Below, one piece after another: positions 9,073-17,385 of a stretch of DNA of 64,000 nt. A program made the translations under genes and the position numbers. Source of the stretch: an uncultured Collinsella sp. Lineage in GTDB: Bacteria; Actinomycetota; Coriobacteriia; Coriobacteriales; Coriobacteriaceae. The stretch is taken from contig UQIE01000002.1 in NCBI GenBank assembly GCA_900541065.1, forward strand, positions 1 to 64,000, written 5' to 3'. Each line of letters begins with the position of its first letter. Position 1 is the first letter of the stretch. A model generated the notes under the pieces. That model saw only the letters and a program-made list of their open reading frames with translations. It was not told where the DNA came from and made no database searches.

Positions 9073-10624
9073 TGCGGATTCAACGGCGATCTTCGACTAT
9101 CTGCCATATTTCAGACTTGGGTTTTCTTCCCAATTGCTTCTGGTTATAGCCTTTACGTTGTGCTTAATAATATCTGGAATGATGGCCTCTGTATCCCCGC
9201 TGCTCACGAGCGCTCTGGTTGATAATATATCTAAAAAAGCTCCTTATGGTGCTATTATGATTGACAGTGCGTTAATTGGTTTCGCGGCATTAATCGATAT
9301 TGTTGTCAGCTATTTAAGCACCCTTCTTTCAATGCGGATAACGACCGTGGCTGCATTCTCGATTGCTCGAAGAAAAATCGATGAGCTCGTGCGGATGCCT
9401 TTTGAGTTGTTTTTTGAGCAGGAGTCTGCTGAAAAAACTCAACAGATTTGTTCAGATGCCAATACTGTGGCGTCCTTCGGATTGTCGATGCTCCAGACGG
9501 TACTCCTTGCGATTGTCCAGCTAGGTATCAGTTTATTTTTTCTCTATGGATGTTCCACAGCGCTCTTTTGGGTTTCCGTGACATTTTGCATCTTGTATGC
9601 AATTGCATATGCTTCATTTAAAAAACCGCTTTTTGTTTCAGGTCTGACCTTTAAGGAAGAGCAGTCCCTGTATTTCGGAAAAGTGGAATCCCTACTTGCG
9701 CATCAGAGATTTTTGTATGTTAATGCGCTGTTCGAAAGAGCATTGAAATCCATAGATAGCTATTTTTCGTCTTTGCTGCACGCCGGAGTCGCCTATCAAA
9801 GTGTCGTTTCGAAATTTCAGGCAACTGATTCCTTTGCTGCGGCTGTGTCCCAGGTGACCATTCTTTTGATTTCGGCTTTTTATGTAATGCATGGAAGCAT
9901 GAGTGTAGGCCAACTTGTTGCTGTTTCGAGCTACATGGCTTTAATGCTATCTGCCGTGAGGTCAATCTACGGTATAGGTAGCAGCGCACAAGACTGCTTC
10001 TCATCGATATCCCGTCTAAATGCCTCTAAATTGCCTTCGGCTGCTGCTGGAGAGGAGCTCTTGGAGATCGATTACATCGAACTGCATAATTTCGGCTTTA
10101 CATTAAATGGAAAGTGTCTCTACAGCAACTTGAATGTCAGGTTTGAAAAAGGAAAGCTCTATGCTCTTGTAGGGATTAATGGCTCGGGCAAAACGACCCT
10201 TGCGTACTTATTGATGGGTTGTTTCAATTCGGATTACGTTGGGACTATTTCCTACAACGGTAAGGCCCAAGAAGAAATCAACTGTGAGCTCCTTAGGCAG
10301 AAGCTAGTTTCGTTTGCTGAACAAACTCCGATATCAGTAAAGGATATTCTTTGCGATAGAAACTTTCCTTCTATCGAAAGGAAGAGGTGCGGAGGAATGT
10401 CTCCCGGGGAACTGGAACAACTGGAAATTAGGCGGGTCTTAGAAAAGAAGGCAGACGTCTATTTATTCGATGAGCCAACAGCATCACTCGATATTGCTCA
10501 TAAAGAAGCTCTGATAAAAGCTATGAAGGAAATGCGAAAGCACAAGATTGTCATTGCAATTACACACGATATGGACCTAATAGATGCTAGTGATGAGGTG
10601 GTAGAGCTTGGGAAAAGCGACTGA
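9050..10624 (+). CDS. ABC exporter (fused membrane and ATPase domains)
   Basis: 524 residues. A membrane domain of several hydrophobic segments covers about 1-310. The ATPase domain has Walker A GINGSGKTT near 375, Walker B VYLFDEPTASLD near 470 and the H-loop in ITHDMD. The ABC signature is atypical (MSPGELEQLE instead of LSGGQ). There is no N-terminal C39 peptidase domain, so leader removal must be done by another protein. It is translationally coupled to the radical SAM gene by a 23-base overlap. Likely role: export of the modified peptides, and possibly self-protection; inferred from context. Confidence 0.85.
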   Translation: MISSIRSDADSTAIFDYLPYFRLGFSSQLLLVIAFTLCLIISGMMASVSPLLTSALVDNISKKAPYGAIMIDSALIGFAALIDIVVSYLSTLLSMRITTVAAFSIARRKIDELVRMPFELFFEQESAEKTQQICSDANTVASFGLSMLQTVLLAIVQLGISLFFLYGCSTALFWVSVTFCILYAIAYASFKKPLFVSGLTFKEEQSLYFGKVESLLAHQRFLYVNALFERALKSIDSYFSSLLHAGVAYQSVVSKFQATDSFAAAVSQVTILLISAFYVMHGSMSVGQLVAVSSYMALMLSAVRSIYGIGSSAQDCFSSISRLNASKLPSAAAGEELLEIDYIELHNFGFTLNGKCLYSNLNVRFEKGKLYALVGINGSGKTTLAYLLMGCFNSDYVGTISYNGKAQEEINCELLRQKLVSFAEQTPISVKDILCDRNFPSIERKRCGGMSPGELEQLEIRRVLEKKADVYLFDEPTASLDIAHKEALIKAMKEMRKHKIVIAITHDMDLIDASDEVVELGKSD

Positions 10625-11207
10625 AATAATGCGCCTGGGGGCACGTTATCTACTGGGCACGATGGTTGCTAGCGTGCCGTGGGCTATTTGGGTTATTACA
10701 AAAGGATCCCCCGCTTGGCTGTGCTCTACAGGGGCGCTCTTTTGTGCGTTGGTAGTCTATCTTTTTGCAACTCGGGGCGCTGTTTCTTGTGATAAGCCCA
10801 AACGGCGTGGGATTCTTTTGGGATGGCAGTTCATTTTCATCGTATTTATTATTATGGCCTCTATGCTCGATATAGGTGGAAAATCAATATCCAGATGGGT
10901 ATTGGTCTGTTCGGTCTCAGTTTTGCATGAGCTGTTATTTAGGTACGTATTTTTATTTGAATGCACAATCGTCGGAATAGTTCGGCCGTTTTGCATAAGG
11001 GCATTTATACAGTCGATGCTATGGTCATTGCTTCTCGTGACTCAACAGTGTTTAATCGGGGCACCCACAAATTACATCATTGCAATGATGGGGGGCTATC
11101 TTTGTCTGGGCCTTATTTTTGCGCTGCTCGTGCGAAAAACAGGGACAGTGTGTCCGTCTCTTTTAGCCATGATGTCTCTGGATTTTATCAACATCCTAGC
11201 TCTTTGA
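10608..11207 (+). CDS. CPBP/Abi-like polytopic membrane protein, degenerate catalytic motifs
   Basis: 199 residues from TTG 10608 (GAGGTGG upstream, overlapping the ABC gene); an ATG at 10629 is an alternative start with a poorer ribosome site. Several hydrophobic helices are seen. HELLFR resembles CPBP motif 1 (EExxxR) with the first Glu replaced by His. The later motifs that normally carry His (FxxxH and HxxxN) appear as FIQSM and SLLAMMSLDF, so the metal-binding residues look lost. CPBP proteins are membrane proteases often found in bacteriocin loci as processing or immunity factors. Here an immunity or scaffold role is more likely than proteolysis. It is the last gene of the peptide operon. 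Confidence 0.6.
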   Translation: MGKATEIMRLGARYLLGTMVASVPWAIWVITKGSPAWLCSTGALFCALVVYLFATRGAVSCDKPKRRGILLGWQFIFIVFIIMASMLDIGGKSISRWVLVCSVSVLHELLFRYVFLFECTIVGIVRPFCIRAFIQSMLWSLLLVTQQCLIGAPTNYIIAMMGGYLCLGLIFALLVRKTGTVCPSLLAMMSLDFINILAL

Positions 11208-11239
11208 GTTACGGACAAAATCTTCAAAATCTTCAGGTG

Positions 11240-11448
11240 TTGGCACCATGGCAGATAAAGCCCGCACAGTGCTTTCGGTATGCAATAACATGGGCGAGGG
11301 CCGGCTGCTCACGGCCGAGATGCTCGACCTAATCGATCACGGTGCGCCCAACATCATCTGCACGCAGCCCTTCACCTGCCTGCGATTCGGTTAGCGAGGA
11401 TGCCGTGGCATCGGTCGCCGAGCGTCTGGGGGCGGCATTAAGAAGTAA
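11240..11448 (+). pseudogene. Fragment of the activase 3' end with internal deletion
   Basis: From TTGGCACCATGG at 11240 the sequence follows the activase gene from about 5506 (AARTVLSVCNNMGEG-type region) at high identity up to about 11384. It then jumps to the last ~50 bases of that gene (TCGGTCGCCRAGCGT..., ending AAG-TAA). About 245 bases corresponding to roughly 5652-5897 are missing and the frame is broken. The fragment is closer to the first activase than to the second. It sits exactly where the AT-rich island ends, so it is a scar of duplication, insertion or recombination. Confidence 0.85.
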
Positions 11449-11473
11449 CATGCCTGCTTTAGGCTGGTATGAG

Positions 11474-11512
11474 AAAAACGGGTGGCAGCCATACCGGCTG
11501 CCATCCGTTTTT
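11474..11512 (+). terminator. Bidirectional terminator hairpin
   Basis: A 17-base stem (11474-11490 with 11496-11512; AACGGGTGGCAGCC paired with GGCTGCCATCCGTT), flanked by A5 and T5 and with one G-T pair. It follows the activase fragment and probably was that gene's terminator. Confidence 0.75.
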
Positions 11513-11564
11513 ACTGGATACATGTTGCGTAATTGGCCTTGTCGGCACCTTTCGCGGACTCGGA

Positions 11565-11694
11565 TTTCGGAAGTGCGGTGAAAAACTCCGAATCTCCGAG
11601 CACACTGCTCTTTTGCACCCTTGTGACCTGCGGTTTTGTTGCTAAAAAAGTCGGTCTGGTCGGCGGGGCTCAGTTTTTCACCGCACTTCCGAAA
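11565..11694. repeat. Long inverted repeat with GTGCGGTGAAAAACT arms
   Basis: Perfect 23-bp arms at 11565-11587 and 11672-11694 surround an 84-base loop. The arm contains TGCGGTGAA, shared with the inverted repeats at 29597 and 56897, so it probably belongs to the same intergenic repeat family. There is no gene inside. The stretch 11449-11887 otherwise holds only the terminator above. Confidence 0.75.
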
Positions 11695-11887
11695 ACCGCG
11701 GTCTCGCAATATGAAAAATGGCCTCCATAACTCTGGGTTAATGGATAAGTGTGGCCTTTCGCCGTATATCACTGTCCGTTTATGGAACCTATCTCCAACG
11801 AGTCGTAGCCATAGGGTTTAATGTTAGAAACACATAGTTGCCGGCGGGCCGCGGGCGACGTTCCCCCTGATATCGGAGGTTCCAGGT

Positions 11888-11926
11888 ATGTTTCGCGCTC
11901 AGTTAAACAACTATCGGTTGGGCTAA
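11888..11926 (+). CDS. Possible 12-residue upstream ORF
   Basis: ATG 11888 follows a strong CGGAGG (about 11874-11879) and reads MFRAQLNNYRLG, stopping one base before the ATG of the next gene, which itself has no good ribosome site. This suggests that translation of the 149-residue protein is coupled to a short leader ORF. It could be fortuitous. Confidence 0.3.
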   Translation: MFRAQLNNYRLG

Positions 11927-11927
11927 C

Positions 11928-12377
11928 ATGGGTCGCCGTGCTATTTCGATAACCCTTGCAGTGGTCTGCCTGGCTGTGCTCCTGGGCGCTACAGGGCTGT
12001 TTGCTATAAGCCGGGAAACGTCCTATATGCAGGAATGCGCTTCCGAAGGGTTTGCCATTGACGGTTACTATCGGGACGACAAGACGAGTCTGGAAACCCT
12101 GGCCTTTCTTGAAGAGGATAACCATCGGTGGCAACTGGTCGACAAAGACGGCAGCTGCGTTGACGGGCAGTTTAAGCGTACGGATGACCCCAACATCCTG
12201 ATATTAAAGAAGGAAAACGGCGAAGAATTCGGCACGGTTCACGTTGCGTATATATCGCGCCGACGCAATCAGGGGCAGCTCTATCTATTTAGAGATAGCA
12301 AAGTGACCCGATTTTATCTGGTGAGCACCAAACCTGCGTTTATGGTGGAGTCTGGCGATGTCGATCCGGCCAGTTGA
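11928..12377 (+). CDS. Hypothetical membrane-anchored or secreted protein
   Basis: 149 residues, not recognised. Residues about 5-27 (ISITLAVVCLAVLLGATGLFAI) form one hydrophobic segment, an uncleaved anchor or signal peptide. The remainder is polar, with a beta-rich appearance (HRWQLVDKDG, EFGTVHVAYIS). It probably lies outside the membrane. It stands alone and is convergent with the DUF389 gene. The start is weakly supported by its own ribosome site and may depend on the preceding short ORF. Confidence 0.6.
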   Translation: MGRRAISITLAVVCLAVLLGATGLFAISRETSYMQECASEGFAIDGYYRDDKTSLETLAFLEEDNHRWQLVDKDGSCVDGQFKRTDDPNILILKKENGEEFGTVHVAYISRRRNQGQLYLFRDSKVTRFYLVSTKPAFMVESGDVDPAS

Positions 12378-12502
12378 TTCACGGCAATAAAACGGCGAGC
12401 GGGGCGCGGGTGTGAACTGAACCCCTCTATTTGCTCGTGTCCGTATCGCGTCTGCGCCTCGTCATAACTTGCGTCCGTGCGAGCGCTCATCCCGCGCCGG
12501 CA

Positions 12503-13642
12503 TCACTTCACGTCAAATTCCACGCGATCGAGTTCAGGCACGTTGAGGTCGATGAGCTTGCGAGCGACGTGACGGTCGTGTGCCCCAAGCGCCTCGCCTG
12601 TCGTCACATGGGCGACAATCTCGCGCTCGACGATGCCCTCTTCCTCGCCTTCGGTAGCCGAGGTTTCGACGGCGACGGTGTAGTCCTTAAAGCCCGGTAG
12701 CACCGCCGCAAGCTCGCGCGTGGTTTCGGTGACGCCGTAGCCGTCCTGCACGCCGGACTGCGCCGAGCCAATAGACCCCGCCGTCATAACGATGCAGGGG
12801 ATGGCAAAGACTACCGTGCCCACAATGATGCGGCGGCGCACCTTGCGTGACAACTCGTCGACCTCGGCATTTTCCTCGGCGGTCACAATGCCGTCGCCGT
12901 TGAGGTCGCGCTTGAGCGGCACGCGCAAAAGAAGTAGCACGGCTTCGGCAGCTAGTGCGATAAAGACCACGTTGATACCAAACTCGTAAAGCGCCGAGAG
13001 AAACAGTGGCCCGCTTGCGATGGCGATGCCATAGCCCGCCGCGCACAGGGGCGGCATCAGCGCGGTTGCCACGGCTACACCGGCAATGAGCGTGGCGGGT
13101 TCCTGGTCGCGCGAGTTGCCCAGCCCGCCCGCAAAGCCGCCCGCGAGCGCGACGGCAAGGTCCCACACGGTGGGCGTCGAGTTGTCGATGATGGCTGCCG
13201 TGGTGGCGCCAAGGGGCGAGAGCTTAAAGTACAACGTGGACGTGACCAGGCAAAAGACCATCTGCAGCGCGAGGCCGGCGACGGCCTCGACGGTAATCTC
13301 GCGGTCGAGCGTGGCAACGCCGTATGCCATGGCAAGAACCGAGCCCATGAGCGGACAGATGAGCATGGCGCCCACAATGGCGATGTCCGAATCGATATCG
13401 AGTCCGATGCTCGCGATGAGCATGGCGATGATGAGAATGCACAGGTGAGAGCCGGTCAGCCGCGCCCCGTTTACAAAGCGCTTGCGAATCACGTGATAGG
13501 GCGCGCGTCCCTCGCGAATGTTGAATGCCTGCTTCAAAAAGCGACTTGCCTGCTCGGCTGCCTCGCTATGGGCAGGACGGATGCCATGGCGCCGATGATG
13601 GCGCTCGCGCAGTCGCTTGAGCTGTTGTTTATCGAGTTCCAT
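12503..13642 (-). CDS. DUF389 (TIGR00341-like) membrane protein
   Basis: About 379 residues. A polar N-terminus (KQQLKRLRERHHRRH) precedes a hydrophobic core with LCILIIAMLIASIGLDIDSD and GAMLICPLMGSVLAMAYG, characteristic of DUF389 proteins. A soluble region of about 60 residues follows, ending with a charged C-terminal segment. ATG 13642 is preferred over GTG 13648 because GAGG lies at a suitable distance. Function is not established for the family. It is a single gene, with the OPT gene upstream on the same strand. Confidence 0.8.
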   Translation of the reverse strand: MELDKQQLKRLRERHHRRHGIRPAHSEAAEQASRFLKQAFNIREGRAPYHVIRKRFVNGARLTGSHLCILIIAMLIASIGLDIDSDIAIVGAMLICPLMGSVLAMAYGVATLDREITVEAVAGLALQMVFCLVTSTLYFKLSPLGATTAAIIDNSTPTVWDLAVALAGGFAGGLGNSRDQEPATLIAGVAVATALMPPLCAAGYGIAIASGPLFLSALYEFGINVVFIALAAEAVLLLLRVPLKRDLNGDGIVTAEENAEVDELSRKVRRRIIVGTVVFAIPCIVMTAGSIGSAQSGVQDGYGVTETTRELAAVLPGFKDYTVAVETSATEGEEEGIVEREIVAHVTTGEALGAHDRHVARKLIDLNVPELDRVEFDVK

Positions 13643-13798
13643 GTCCACCTCGTATTGCCGCAGGAACGCGGGTGCGTTCGCAGCATGTACTCTACACCGT
13701 GACGGGCGGGGCGGTCATCTTGACATGGAACTTAGGCGAGCAGGCAAAGGAAGACACGCCACATACGAGTACTGCCGAGGGTTTCGACAGATACAGAA

Positions 13799-13835
13799 AG
13801 AGCGCGGGGCCGGATGGTCTCCGACCCCGTGCTCT
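13799..13835 (-). terminator. Terminator of the OPT-family gene
   Basis: AGAGCGCGGGG (13799-13809) pairs with CCCCGTGCTCT (13825-13835), and read on the minus strand it is followed by a U-rich TTTCTG. It lies 24 bases after the stop codon of the minus-strand gene at 13859. Confidence 0.65.
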
Positions 13836-13858
13836 GCGTTGGTGCGTCGTTGTTCGGC

Positions 13859-15562
13859 TTAGCCCAGCAGGCTCAAACCGACGGAGATGAACGCCAGGAT
13901 AACGCCGACGATAGACTCGCCACCGAGCAGGCCGCTGGCGACAACCAGGCCCTGCTCCTGGAAGGCGGCGTCCTTGGCGGCCTTCTCCTTGTCCGAAAGA
14001 CCGGCGGCGGCGTCGCGGTGTGCGGCCCACTTGTCGTAGGCGAGTTTGACACAGGAGCCCAGGAAGGCCGTGAGCGACATGTAGAACGGCAGGTACACGC
14101 CCAGGCCGATCATCATGGCCGGAATGCCGAGCCAGTACATGACGATGCCGGCGATAAAGCCGCCCGCGAACCACGGTACGCTCGGGATGCCCGAGACCAT
14201 GGTGGCGACGACGCTTGCCTGCGCGGCAACGAAGCTCTTGTCGGGACCAAAGGCGTCCGGACCATAGGCGGTGACGAGCGCGACCATGACGGCGGCGGCG
14301 ACCAGGGCACCCACGATGCCGCCGATGGCCTGGCCGACCCACTGTGCGCGCGGGTTGGTGCCCAGCACGGCGCCGGCCTTAAAGTCGTTCATGACGTCGC
14401 CCGCAAGGCCGCACGCCACGGCCACGATGCCGGCGATAAAGAAAAGCTTGACCTGCGCGAGCTGCGCGAAGGCTGCCACGATGAGCATGACGATGAGGCC
14501 AAAGATCTCCATGGGGTCGATACCCGTCTGGCCGCAGCTCTGCGCGCTCATGATGGTAGTGACAAAGGTGAACAGCGTGACGATGACGGCCGGAACGGGA
14601 CCAAGGTCGAGCGCGATGGCAACGATCACGGCGATGGCTGCGGTGCCCAGGCCGATGATGCCGGCGTCGAGCTTAAGGGAGCCCGAGATGAGTGACTGCT
14701 CGTCGGTGTCGGTGGAGCTGTCGGCGGCGAGGCCACGGACGATGCCGGCGACCTGCGGCAGGATGTCCTTCAGGACGACGGCGACGCCAAAGCCCATCAT
14801 GAGGCCCATACCCAGGGACTTAACAATGCCCTGTGCGGTCATAACGTCAAACAGACCGGCAGCGGTGCCGCCGACAATGATGCCAAAGTTGCCCAGCAGC
14901 GCGCCGGCAAACCAGAACGCGACGGGGGCGAAGCCCACCAAAAAGCCGATGGACAGCAACATGGGCGAGTTGTAGATGGCAAAGGTCACGCCGGGGATAT
15001 TGAGCGTGCACAGCATGCTGGGCACAATGCCCAGAGCGTCGCGCAGCACGCTGTAGATGCCGGCGATGGCCATGGAGCCAAAGAGCTGCTTGCCGGTCTT
15101 GCCGCCGGCCTCGGTAGCACGCAGGGTTTGGGCTGCGGCGTTGCCGGTGGGGAACTCAAGCGCGGCGTCCACGATAAAGTGACGGTGGATGAGTGCTGTC
15201 GCCAGAAGGCCCAAGATGGTGCCGGCGAGTGCCACGATAAACATGTCGAGCCAGCTGATCTGGTCGGCATAGCCCAGCATCCAGGCGCCCGGGATGGTAA
15301 ACGCCAGACCGCCGGCGACCATGGCGCCTGCGGACATGATGGTGTGGGTGACGTTTGCCTCGTTGAGGCTGGCGTTGCCCATGAGCTTAAGGAAGAACAG
15401 CGAGATGACGGCAGCGAAGACGATCGGCCAGGGGAGTGCGCCCATCTTGAGGGCGGTATAGGCCGAGCTTGCCGTGATGATCACGCAGCCAAGGACGCCG
15501 ATGACGACGCCGCGCAGCGTGAGTTGTCCGCGCATCGAAGCGCGGTTCGAGGGATTGCTCAT
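13859..15562 (-). CDS. OPT-family oligopeptide/metal-chelate transporter
   Basis: 567 residues with many hydrophobic segments across the whole length. The N-terminal LTLRGVVIGVLGCVIITASSAYTALKMG and the repeated Gly-rich helices (FPTGNAAAQTLRA) are typical of prokaryotic OPT (YSL-like) transporters, proton-coupled importers of peptides or metal complexes. Start at 15562 with GGAG upstream. No partner gene is seen. Substrate cannot be predicted from sequence alone. Confidence 0.8.
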   Translation of the reverse strand: MSNPSNRASMRGQLTLRGVVIGVLGCVIITASSAYTALKMGALPWPIVFAAVISLFFLKLMGNASLNEANVTHTIMSAGAMVAGGLAFTIPGAWMLGYADQISWLDMFIVALAGTILGLLATALIHRHFIVDAALEFPTGNAAAQTLRATEAGGKTGKQLFGSMAIAGIYSVLRDALGIVPSMLCTLNIPGVTFAIYNSPMLLSIGFLVGFAPVAFWFAGALLGNFGIIVGGTAAGLFDVMTAQGIVKSLGMGLMMGFGVAVVLKDILPQVAGIVRGLAADSSTDTDEQSLISGSLKLDAGIIGLGTAAIAVIVAIALDLGPVPAVIVTLFTFVTTIMSAQSCGQTGIDPMEIFGLIVMLIVAAFAQLAQVKLFFIAGIVAVACGLAGDVMNDFKAGAVLGTNPRAQWVGQAIGGIVGALVAAAVMVALVTAYGPDAFGPDKSFVAAQASVVATMVSGIPSVPWFAGGFIAGIVMYWLGIPAMMIGLGVYLPFYMSLTAFLGSCVKLAYDKWAAHRDAAAGLSDKEKAAKDAAFQEQGLVVASGLLGGESIVGVILAFISVGLSLLG

Positions 15563-15754
15563 ATAAAACTCCTTTGCGTATATCCGCTTCCCCCGGGAGC
15601 GCCGTTACGGATACGGCGCGGGAAGTCGGGTTACCAAGGGCCGCCGCGTGAGCTCGCAAACGACCGCGCACCAGTATAGCCGCAAGCTAGTCATTTTGGG
15701 ATGACTGGTTTAGGTAGGCGATATACTGCTGGGCAGACGAAAGGAGCGCCGACG

Positions 15755-16606
15755 ATGCTTAATGGGTGCGCATATATTTTGACGGTCGATGTGGGCAACA
15801 CGTTCATTCGCTTTGGCCTGTTTGCAGAGGATTCGGCCGCGGCGCAGGAATGTCCGCTTGCGACGTGCGAGATCACCACGCCGTCGAGCATCACGGCAGA
15901 CGAGGTGCGCATGCGTCTCGTGCAGGTCATGGCCGCACTGGCGGCCGATGCGGGCATGCCGGGTGCGCTTGTGCCCGCGGCTGCCGTGCTGAGCTGCGTG
16001 GTCCCGGCGCTCGAGCGCCCGTGGAAGGTAGCGCTTTCCCGTACCTGTACGGGGCGCGTGCTCACCGTAGGGCCGGGACTTAAGACCGGCATGCCCGTGC
16101 ACTACGATGACCCGGCCGAGATCGGCCCCGACCGCATCGCCGATGCCGTGGCGGCCCGCGCCGTCTACGGCTCGCCGTGCATCGTGATCGACCTGGGCAC
16201 GACGACCAATATCGAGGTCATCGACGCGCGCGGCACCTTTGTCGGCGGCGTTATCGCGCCGGGGCTGGCCCTCGGCGCCCGCTCGCTCTCGGCGGCAGCA
16301 GCGCGCCTACCCCAGGTTGAGCCCTCGGCGCCGACGCACGTCATCGGCCGCAACACGCGCGAGGCCATGCGCTCGGGTGTGGTTTTGGGCGAGGTGGCGC
16401 GCATCGACGGCATGCTCGACATGGTGCTTGCCGAGATGCGTGCGACCAAGGCCGCGGGGGAAGGCAGCGTGCCCATCGTCATTACTGGCGACGATGCCGA
16501 GGCGCTTGCGGCGCTGGTCGGCCATAGCCTGACGGTCGACGATGCGCTGACGCTGCGGGGTCTCGCCGAGCTCTACCACATCAATCAAAAGCCCCGTCGC
16601 GCGTAG
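15755..16606 (+). CDS. coaX: Type III pantothenate kinase
   Basis: 283 residues. ASKHA-fold motifs are visible: phosphate-1 LTVDVGNTFIRFGL near residue 9, DRIADAVAARAVYG, and phosphate-2 IDLGTTTNIEVID, then TGDDAEAL. CoaX phosphorylates pantothenate in the first step of coenzyme A synthesis and is not feedback-inhibited by CoA. ATG 15755 follows AAAGGAG; an in-frame ATG at 15701 lacks a ribosome site and would add 18 unmatched residues. It is divergent from the OPT gene, and the nucleotide deaminase gene follows 83 bases later. Confidence 0.9.
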   Translation: MLNGCAYILTVDVGNTFIRFGLFAEDSAAAQECPLATCEITTPSSITADEVRMRLVQVMAALAADAGMPGALVPAAAVLSCVVPALERPWKVALSRTCTGRVLTVGPGLKTGMPVHYDDPAEIGPDRIADAVAARAVYGSPCIVIDLGTTTNIEVIDARGTFVGGVIAPGLALGARSLSAAAARLPQVEPSAPTHVIGRNTREAMRSGVVLGEVARIDGMLDMVLAEMRATKAAGEGSVPIVITGDDAEALAALVGHSLTVDDALTLRGLAELYHINQKPRRA

Positions 16607-16689
16607 CGATGGGGGCGATGGGACAAAAACGTCTCCGCCTTCCACCTGCTACAATAGGTCAAACTATTGCGATTTCGGAGGTGTCTGCC

Positions 16690-17214
16690 ATGTCGGACGA
16701 TCTTCATCAAACTGCGTCGGGCAAGCGCCGCGACGTTATTAGCTGGGATGAGTTCTTTATGAGCGTGGCCATCGCCGCGCAGCGCCGCAGCAAGGACCCC
16801 AACACGCAGGTGGGTGCGTGCATCGCCAACACCAACCACCGCATCCTTTCGGTGGGCTACAACGGTACACCCTCGGCGCTCAACGACGACTTTTTCCCGT
16901 GGGGTACGAGCGACGACCCGCTGCAGGACAAGCACAACTACGTGGTCCATGCCGAGGCCAACGCCGTGCTCAACTACCGTGGCTCGCTCAAGGACCTCGA
17001 GGGTTCCACGGTCTACGTCACGCTGTTCCCGTGCCACGACTGCGCCAAGATTTTGGCGCAGGTGGGCGTGGGCGAGGTTGTCTACCTGGACAACAAGTAC
17101 GCCGACACCGATGATGGGCGCATCAGCCGCCGCATCCTCGACTCCTGTGGCATCAGCTACCGCCAGGTTATCGTCGATGTGCACATCGGCACCGAGGGGC
17201 AGGCTCAGCAGTAG
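16690..17214 (+). CDS. dCMP deaminase/ComEB-type zinc deaminase
   Basis: 174 residues from ATG 16690 (CGGAGG upstream). The zinc-binding deaminase motifs are HAEANAVLN and FPCHDCAK. DPNTQVGACI and VGYNGTP are typical of deoxycytidylate deaminases. It would convert dCMP to dUMP for thymidylate synthesis. The family includes ComEB proteins, and sequence alone does not separate the two. A longer upstream reading from 16609 is not supported by a ribosome site. Confidence 0.85.
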   Translation: MSDDLHQTASGKRRDVISWDEFFMSVAIAAQRRSKDPNTQVGACIANTNHRILSVGYNGTPSALNDDFFPWGTSDDPLQDKHNYVVHAEANAVLNYRGSLKDLEGSTVYVTLFPCHDCAKILAQVGVGEVVYLDNKYADTDDGRISRRILDSCGISYRQVIVDVHIGTEGQAQQ

Positions 17215-17244
17215 CGCGTGGCAACGCCAGCTGGCGGCAAAAGC

Positions 17245-17268
17245 AGCTAAAAGAGCCCCGTCCCAAAT
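17245..17268. repeat. 24-base intergenic repeat, inverted copy at 50504-50527
   Basis: This segment matches the reverse complement of 50504-50527 at 22 of 24 positions, with a shared core ATTTGGGACGGGGCT. A related ATTTGGGGACGGGGT occurs at 26186-26200. All three lie between genes. Confidence 0.6.
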
Positions 17269-17385
17269 TGACTACTCGTGAAAGTCGCGTCTGCGCGCAT
17301 GGACGGCTCGTGAGCGGGTACACGGCTGTAGTAACATAGCTTCTGTCCGCGGGCACGCCCGCGTAATTGTGAGAAAGGAGCCCCT

